From NCBI GenBank assembly GCA_012270555.1, contig JAAXIC010000021.1, forward strand, positions 1-64,000: a stretch of 64,000 nucleotides of DNA, in the 5' to 3' direction. The notes below the pieces were generated by a model. That model was not told where the DNA came from and ran no database searches. It saw only the letters and a program-made list of their open reading frames with translations. The translations under genes and the position numbers were made by a program. Of the stretch, positions 59,582 to 64,000 are shown one piece after another (within the stretch, counting starts at the first letter, position 1; each line of letters starts with the position of its first letter). The DNA comes from Chloroflexota bacterium. Lineage in GTDB: Bacteria > Chloroflexota > UBA11872 > VXOZ01.

Positions 59582-60166
59582 TCAGCCGGCCACAACGCGG
59601 TCAACTTCTAGGATTACGTCCGGGAACGCTTCCGGCGCGATGCTAGTGCCAGGACCGGTATGCCGCACAGTAGCGTATGCGCTCGCTTCGGGTTCGGTGT
59701 AGGCTTCGATACGGCGGTTTTCCCGGGTGACGATCCACACTTCCGGGATGCCGGCGCGGGCGTAGGCCGACAGCTTGGCGCCGCGGTCGTAGTCAACGGA
59801 GGTGTCGGCGACCTCGATCAGGAGCAGCACGTCGTCCGGGCCGGGGTGGCCTCCCTGATAGAAGTCATCGCGCCACCGCAGCAGCATCACGTCCGGCTGC
59901 GGTTCGCTGCGGTAGTTCAGCCGCGTCGGGTCCTGGACGCTGACGATGGCACGCCCCTGCATCAAGGGCAGCATGACATGGTTAATTCGCTTAACGCAGG
60001 CCGCGTGCCAGTCGCTAATAGGGGACATGACGATGAGGTCTCCCTCCAGCAGTTCAACCCCATCGTTTTCGGCCAGGATGCCGATGTCGGCCATGGCGTA
60101 GTATTCGGCCACGGTGAAGCGGCGGCGGGTCGGCGCGAGTACGGGCGGAGCGGCGGTAGTGGCCAT
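59582..60166 (-). CDS. Uma2-family endonuclease-like protein
   Basis: A 194-residue Uma2/DUF820 protein with RRRFTVAEYYAMADIGILAENDGVELLEGDLIVM, SPISDWHAACVKRIN, SEPQPDVMLLRWRDDFY and VLLLIEVADTSVDYDRGAKLSAYARAGIPEVWIV. The Asp in EPQPD and the Glu in LIEVADTS are the putative nuclease-type active-site residues. It lies 79 bp before another Uma2 gene on the same strand, probably an operon. The family is predicted to be nuclease-like but has no proven function. Confidence 0.88.
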   Translation of the reverse strand: MATTAAPPVLAPTRRRFTVAEYYAMADIGILAENDGVELLEGDLIVMSPISDWHAACVKRINHVMLPLMQGRAIVSVQDPTRLNYRSEPQPDVMLLRWRDDFYQGGHPGPDDVLLLIEVADTSVDYDRGAKLSAYARAGIPEVWIVTRENRRIEAYTEPEASAYATVRHTGPGTSIAPEAFPDVILEVDRVVAG

Positions 60167-60318
60167 GGCAATTCTCTCAATCCCCTCTCAACGTCATGCT
60201 ACGCTCCATGCTGCGCTGCGGTGTCGGGTGAAGTACATGCAGCCGGTCTTTCCGCGACACACTTCCGACGTTACCCAGTCTAACGGAGACAGTCCAGCCC
60301 CAAGCCACGCCCGTTCGC

Positions 60319-62736
60319 TCAGTTTCCTCGCTGCGGCCGGTCGGTGCGCACGTCGCGCTGGACGCCGACCACGCCGTTGACGCGCTCGATCTTGGCCATA
60401 AGGTCGGCCAGCCGGCCCACGCCGGTAACCTCTACGGTGAACCGGATGGTCGCGGAACCGCCGTCGGTGTGAACGCTGGCGGCGCTGATGTTGAATTTCT
60501 CTTCGGTCACCACGCTGCTGATGTCGCGCAGGAGCCCCGGTCTATCGATGCACTCGGCGCGCAACGCAACCGGGTAGAGGGCTTGTTGCCTGCTGGCGCG
60601 CGACCAGGAAACATCCACCAGCGTACCGGTCGGTCCGTCTTGCCCCACGCGGCGGCAGTCGGTGCGGTGCACTTCCACGCTGCCGTCCACCACGTAGCCC
60701 TTGATCTTGTCACTGGCCTGGGGACTGCAGCACTGCGCTAAGAGCAGCGGCAGGTTGCGTGCGTCGTGACAGATCACTTGATCGCCCCAGTCCACCGGCA
60801 CCAGGCGCTCTTTATCCTTCACGCTGTGCACGTTGCGGCAGTCCCGGCGGTGTACCGTAACGCCCCGCCCGCGCGTGATGTAGCCGACGATGTGATCGCC
60901 GGGCAGCGGCTTGCAGCACGTCGCCAAACGGGTGAGCATATTTCCCTCACCCATGACTTGAACCGTGCCGGTGGTCCTGTCCGTGGGCGGCTCGGTAGGC
61001 AGAATGTCCGGTTCGACGGCGGATGGTGCCGCTTCCTCGCCGGAACGGCTCAGGTTCGTAACCACTTGTTGCGTAGATATGGCGCCGTAGCCGATGGCGG
61101 CAAAGAGGTCTTCCGCCGTATTGATGGTGAATGACTTGCACAGCGTACGGAGGCGCGTTTCATCCACGCTGTTCAGGTCGCCCTGGCCCAGCCGCCTAAT
61201 CTCTCTATCCAGCATGTCTTTGCCGCGGGCGACGTTCTCGGCGCGTTCCTGCTTCTTGAACCACTGGCGGATGCGTTCGCGGGTGTGCCTGCTCTTGACG
61301 ATGTTGATCCAGTCGCGGCTGGGACCCTTCGGCGCTTTGCTCGTCTGGATGTCAACCACGTCACCATTCTGCAGCTCGGTATCAAGCGGCTTGATCTGGC
61401 CATTGATCTTCGCGCCGAGGCAGCGGTGACCGACGTCGGTATGAATGCGGTAGGCAAAGTCAATGGGCGTGGAGCCGGCCGGAAGGTCCTTCACATCGCC
61501 CCGCGGCGTAAACACGAAGACCTGGTCCTCGAAGATGTCGGCCTTCACGGTCTCGACGAATTCCCGCGCGCTGGAGAGCTCTTCTTGCCAGGTCAGCAAC
61601 TGGCGCAGCCAGGCGAGGCGCTCCTCCACGTTGCCGCCCCGTTCTCCCTCTTTGTAGCGCCAGTGCGCGGCGACGCCGAGTTCCGCTTCCTGGTGCATGT
61701 GTTGGGTGCGGAGCTGTACCTCTACCGGCTGACCGCGCGGGCCGATCACGGCGGTATGCAACGAGCGGTAGTTGTTCGACTTGGGGACCGAGATATAATC
61801 GTCGAACTGTCCCGGTATCGGCTTCCACAGCGTATGCACCAGTCCGAGCGCGGCGTAGCACTGCTGCACTGTGCTGACGATAACGCGCACGCCGATGAGG
61901 TCGTAGATCTCTTGAATGCCGACGCCTTTGCGCCGCATCTTGAACCACGTGCTCGTAATGTGCTTCGGCCTGCCGCTCACCTCGCCCTGAATGCCGGCCC
62001 GCGCAAGCTCGTGCGTCAGTGTCTGCAGCGCTTCTTGCAGGATTTCGTCCTGCGCCAGTGCACTTTCCGCCAAGGTAGCTTCAATTTGCCTGAATACGTC
62101 AGGATGGAGGATGGCAAACGCCGCATCTTCCAACTGCCACTTCCAATGGCCCATGCCAAGTTGATTGGCGAGCGGGGCGTAGATGTCGAGGGTCTCCTGG
62201 GCCTTTCGTTGCTGGCGCTCCGGCTCCACGTACGCCAGCGTGCGCATGTTGTGCAGGCGGTCCGCGAGCTTGACGATCACCACCCGAATGTCCCGCGCCA
62301 TCGCCAGGAACATCTTGCGGAGGTTTTCAGCCTGGGTATCCTCCAGATTGAGGAAGTCGAGTTGGGTGAGCTTGGTGACGCCGTCCACTAGCTGCGCCAC
62401 GTCATCGCCGAATTGCGCGCGTACGTCGTCCAGGGTTACGTCGGTGTCTTCCACGCAGTCATGCAACAAGCCGGCGCAAATGGTACTGGCATCCATGCGG
62501 ATTTCGGCCAGCAAGAGTGCGGTGCAGAGGGGGTGCTGCGCAAACGGTTCGCCGGACTTGCGCACCTGTCCTTCGTGAGCGCGCTCAGCGAACGCATGGG
62601 CCTGGCGAATGCGGTTGAGTTCCTGCTTGCGGGTGTCGGGCTGTTCGCTCACATAGGTAGCTACTGCCGCGAGCAACTCGTCGACCGTGCGCAATTGGGT
62701 CTCGTCGGGTGACGTGGCGGAGTGTGCCAGTGCCAT
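60319..62736 (-). CDS. rel: Bifunctional (p)ppGpp synthetase/hydrolase with duplicated C-terminal cysteine domain
   Basis: Makes and degrades the stringent-response alarmone. The 805-residue RSH has an HD hydrolase domain (HPLCTALLLAE, LLHDCVEDTD, KLADRLHNMRTL), a synthetase (FKMRRKGVGIQEIYDLIGVRVIV, GQFDDYISVPKSNNYRSLHT, VEVQLRTQHMH), a TGS domain (about 402-465) and ACT at the end (PVALRAECIDRPGLLRDISSVV). All hydrolase residues are kept. In the synthetase the RFKD loop of classic bifunctional Rel is QFDD, closer to the EFDD type. The cysteine (CC/RIS) domain occurs twice: RLATCCKPLPGDHIVGY about 605, and LLLAQCCSPQASDKIKGY about 664, each ending VHR-x-DC. A gap of 19 bp separates it from recJ upstream. 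Confidence 0.93.
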   Translation of the reverse strand: MALAHSATSPDETQLRTVDELLAAVATYVSEQPDTRKQELNRIRQAHAFAERAHEGQVRKSGEPFAQHPLCTALLLAEIRMDASTICAGLLHDCVEDTDVTLDDVRAQFGDDVAQLVDGVTKLTQLDFLNLEDTQAENLRKMFLAMARDIRVVIVKLADRLHNMRTLAYVEPERQQRKAQETLDIYAPLANQLGMGHWKWQLEDAAFAILHPDVFRQIEATLAESALAQDEILQEALQTLTHELARAGIQGEVSGRPKHITSTWFKMRRKGVGIQEIYDLIGVRVIVSTVQQCYAALGLVHTLWKPIPGQFDDYISVPKSNNYRSLHTAVIGPRGQPVEVQLRTQHMHQEAELGVAAHWRYKEGERGGNVEERLAWLRQLLTWQEELSSAREFVETVKADIFEDQVFVFTPRGDVKDLPAGSTPIDFAYRIHTDVGHRCLGAKINGQIKPLDTELQNGDVVDIQTSKAPKGPSRDWINIVKSRHTRERIRQWFKKQERAENVARGKDMLDREIRRLGQGDLNSVDETRLRTLCKSFTINTAEDLFAAIGYGAISTQQVVTNLSRSGEEAAPSAVEPDILPTEPPTDRTTGTVQVMGEGNMLTRLATCCKPLPGDHIVGYITRGRGVTVHRRDCRNVHSVKDKERLVPVDWGDQVICHDARNLPLLLAQCCSPQASDKIKGYVVDGSVEVHRTDCRRVGQDGPTGTLVDVSWSRASRQQALYPVALRAECIDRPGLLRDISSVVTEEKFNISAASVHTDGGSATIRFTVEVTGVGRLADLMAKIERVNGVVGVQRDVRTDRPQRGN

Positions 62737-62755
62737 GGGATAGCTCTACGTTGTT

Positions 62756-64000
62756 TCACTCGCCATGCGTATTTCGGTCAGGATCAGCCAACTGCAAGTC
62801 CTGCAGGACGAATTCAAGCCGAGAGTATCCGCCCCACGTGTTCTCTTGCAACGAATATACCACATCGAGGGTCTGCCCCTGGCCCAGGCCCTGGGCCCGG
62901 TCGGCCATGTGAAAGCCGATGCCGGTCACTGACGCGCCGCCAACGTCAAGTGTCGTGCGCAAGTGGCCGTTGCCGACCGTCTTCATGCCCCTAAGCTTAA
63001 GGCCGCGGCTGAGAAAGCGCGGCTCCGGATTGCTCGCGCCGAACGGAGCGAGGACGTCGATCTGGTCGAGCACGTCGAGGTCCATCTTCTCGGCCGCAAC
63101 CTGGCAATCGATTTCCAGCCCCGGCCGCATAGCAGCCGGTTCAAACAGCCGGCGGGCGTCTGCTTGCAGCGCTTCTCGCAAAGCAGCACGCTGCTCGTTG
63201 ACTGCGGCGAATCCGGCCGCCTGGGGATGGCCGCCGTGACGCCGCACGAGGTCGCTATGGGCGGCAAGCGCAGCGGCAATGTCATATCCTCTAATGCTGC
63301 GGCAAGAACCGACCGCTTCCGTTTCGTCGAGCGCAACGGCGAGTGTCGGTTTGCCGTATTCCTCAGCCAGCTTGCCGGCCACCAAGCCAATGATGCCGGC
63401 GGGCCAGTCAACCCCCTCGACCCACAGCAGCGCTTCGTCTTGCTGGGCCGGCTCCACCTGTTGCCGCGCCTCCGTGAGGACTCGTTTCGTCTCGTCTTGA
63501 CGCTGTAGATTGAGTTGGTGCAACTGCCAGGCCAAGGCTTTGGCGCGGGGGAGGTCTCTGCATGTCAGGAGATCATAGGCCAGCTTCGGATGTGCCATCC
63601 GGCCCGCTGCATTCAAGCGCGGGGCCAGCGCAAAGCCGATACTGCGGCTACTAATTGTCGCCGGGTCCACACCGGCTACCTGCATGAGCGCGCTCAGGCC
63701 GGCATGCTCCGTGCGCCGCAGCGCCTCGATGCCCGCTGTGACAAGTGTCCGGTTCTCGCTGCGCAGCGGCACGACGTCCGCGACGGTCGCGAGGGCGGCA
63801 AGCGCATTCAGTTCAGAAAACGGGGAAGTCTCCGTATCTCGGACCAATCCCACCGCGGACAGAAGCGCGCAGGCCAGCTTGTACGCCAGGCCGGCACCAC
63901 AAAGCTCCGGGAAGGGGTAATTGCAGTCGGGCAGCCAGGGATTGATGATGGCGCGCGCCGCGGGTAGCTCTGGCGGAGGCTGGTGATGGTCCGTGACGAT
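62756..64000 (-). CDS. recJ: Single-stranded-DNA exonuclease RecJ (3' part only)
   Basis: A 5'-3' ssDNA exonuclease of recombination and mismatch repair. Only the C-terminal 414 residues are here; the frame remains open at the right edge, where VTDHHQPPPELP contains the DHH motif. The nucleotide core runs on through GAGLAYKLACALLSAVG and DVVPLRSENRTLV. The DHHA1 domain has the RRHGGHPQAAGFAAV motif and the OB-like tail follows. The GTG at 63853 is an internal codon, not a start. The stop lies 19 bp before the rel start, giving the recJ-rel order known from many Gram-positive and Chloroflexota genomes. Confidence 0.93.
   Translation of the reverse strand: MVTDHHQPPPELPAARAIINPWLPDCNYPFPELCGAGLAYKLACALLSAVGLVRDTETSPFSELNALAALATVADVVPLRSENRTLVTAGIEALRRTEHAGLSALMQVAGVDPATISSRSIGFALAPRLNAAGRMAHPKLAYDLLTCRDLPRAKALAWQLHQLNLQRQDETKRVLTEARQQVEPAQQDEALLWVEGVDWPAGIIGLVAGKLAEEYGKPTLAVALDETEAVGSCRSIRGYDIAAALAAHSDLVRRHGGHPQAAGFAAVNEQRAALREALQADARRLFEPAAMRPGLEIDCQVAAEKMDLDVLDQIDVLAPFGASNPEPRFLSRGLKLRGMKTVGNGHLRTTLDVGGASVTGIGFHMADRAQGLGQGQTLDVVYSLQENTWGGYSRLEFVLQDLQLADPDRNTHGE

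Overview
The window looks like a chromosomal segment of a high-G+C heterotrophic bacterium, most likely a Chloroflexota member. Pointers to this are proline/threonine-rich linkers (VPTPTPT type) in secreted proteins, a fused two-halved ABC exporter, Uma2-family genes, a DUF2520 protein in the pantothenate operon and the many sugar-acid enzymes. The phylum is inferred from gene style only. There is no rRNA, no CRISPR array and no recognisable phage or IS transposase. One tRNA (Leu, UAA) is present.

Layout. 0-3.3 kb: tRNA-Leu followed by rpsF-ssb-rpsR and a membrane-anchored PpiC foldase. 3.5-7.3 kb: a 1230-residue fused ABC exporter. 7.4-12.3 kb: CoxG-like protein, a two-gene ATPase plus PD-(D/E)XK-like cassette (candidate defence module), a P460-type cytochrome lipoprotein divergent from a Crp/Fnr regulator, and a ThuA-like protein. 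12.4-19.4 kb: sugar-binding lipoprotein, GNAT, epimerase, Gfo/Idh oxidoreductase, nagA and a ROK kinase. 20-25.2 kb: YtkA-like lipoprotein, polyferredoxin membrane protein, small membrane protein, TerC, and a DUF4143 ATPase with an operator-like inverted repeat. 25.3-28.1 kb: panC-panB and a putative ketopantoate reductase. 28.2-36.5 kb: GNAT, SDR, DUF1648 membrane protein, ilvE and two overlapping ABC half-exporters. 36.8-44.6 kb: secreted protein, Yip1-like membrane protein, two paralogous rhamnonate-dehydratase-like enolase-superfamily enzymes, an isoprenylcysteine-methyltransferase-like protein, DUF192 and a cobalamin adenosyltransferase. 45-52.9 kb: class I FBP aldolase, PHP phosphoesterase, methyltransferase, lipoprotein, transaldolase, SGNH hydrolase, and a PadR/TPR pair. 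53.3-64 kb: murJ, a sugar-binding lipoprotein with its own strong promoter and terminator, aldo/keto reductase, NUDIX, two Uma2 genes, rel and the 3' part of recJ, which runs off the right edge.

The metabolic genes together suggest a saccharolytic, sugar-acid-using heterotroph: two orphan carbohydrate-binding lipoproteins, GlcNAc-6-P deacetylase with a ROK kinase, sugar-acid dehydratases, FBP aldolase and transaldolase. Pantothenate is made locally.

The most striking structural feature is a set of short dispersed inverted-repeat families (called A-F here) filling most intergenic gaps: A, CTTCGACAGGCTCAGG core; B, CCCTCTCC/GGAGAGGG with a GGGGTGAGGG tail; C, CATTCCGGCGAAAGCCGG type; D, GTAGGGGCGGTTCG palindrome; E, GGGGGACAAGCCCCC; F, GCAGGTTTGAAACCTGC. 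In two genes, the polyferredoxin at 20.5-22.4 kb and the cobalamin adenosyltransferase at 44 kb, copies sit inside the reading frame and are translated, one as an insert of roughly 145 residues between cysteine motifs of an iron-sulphur domain. Other points worth a second look are the ATPase/nuclease-like cassette, a duplicated cysteine domain in Rel, leaderless-type promoters at padR and the DUF4143 gene, and a Uma2 gene that seems to need an ATT start codon.
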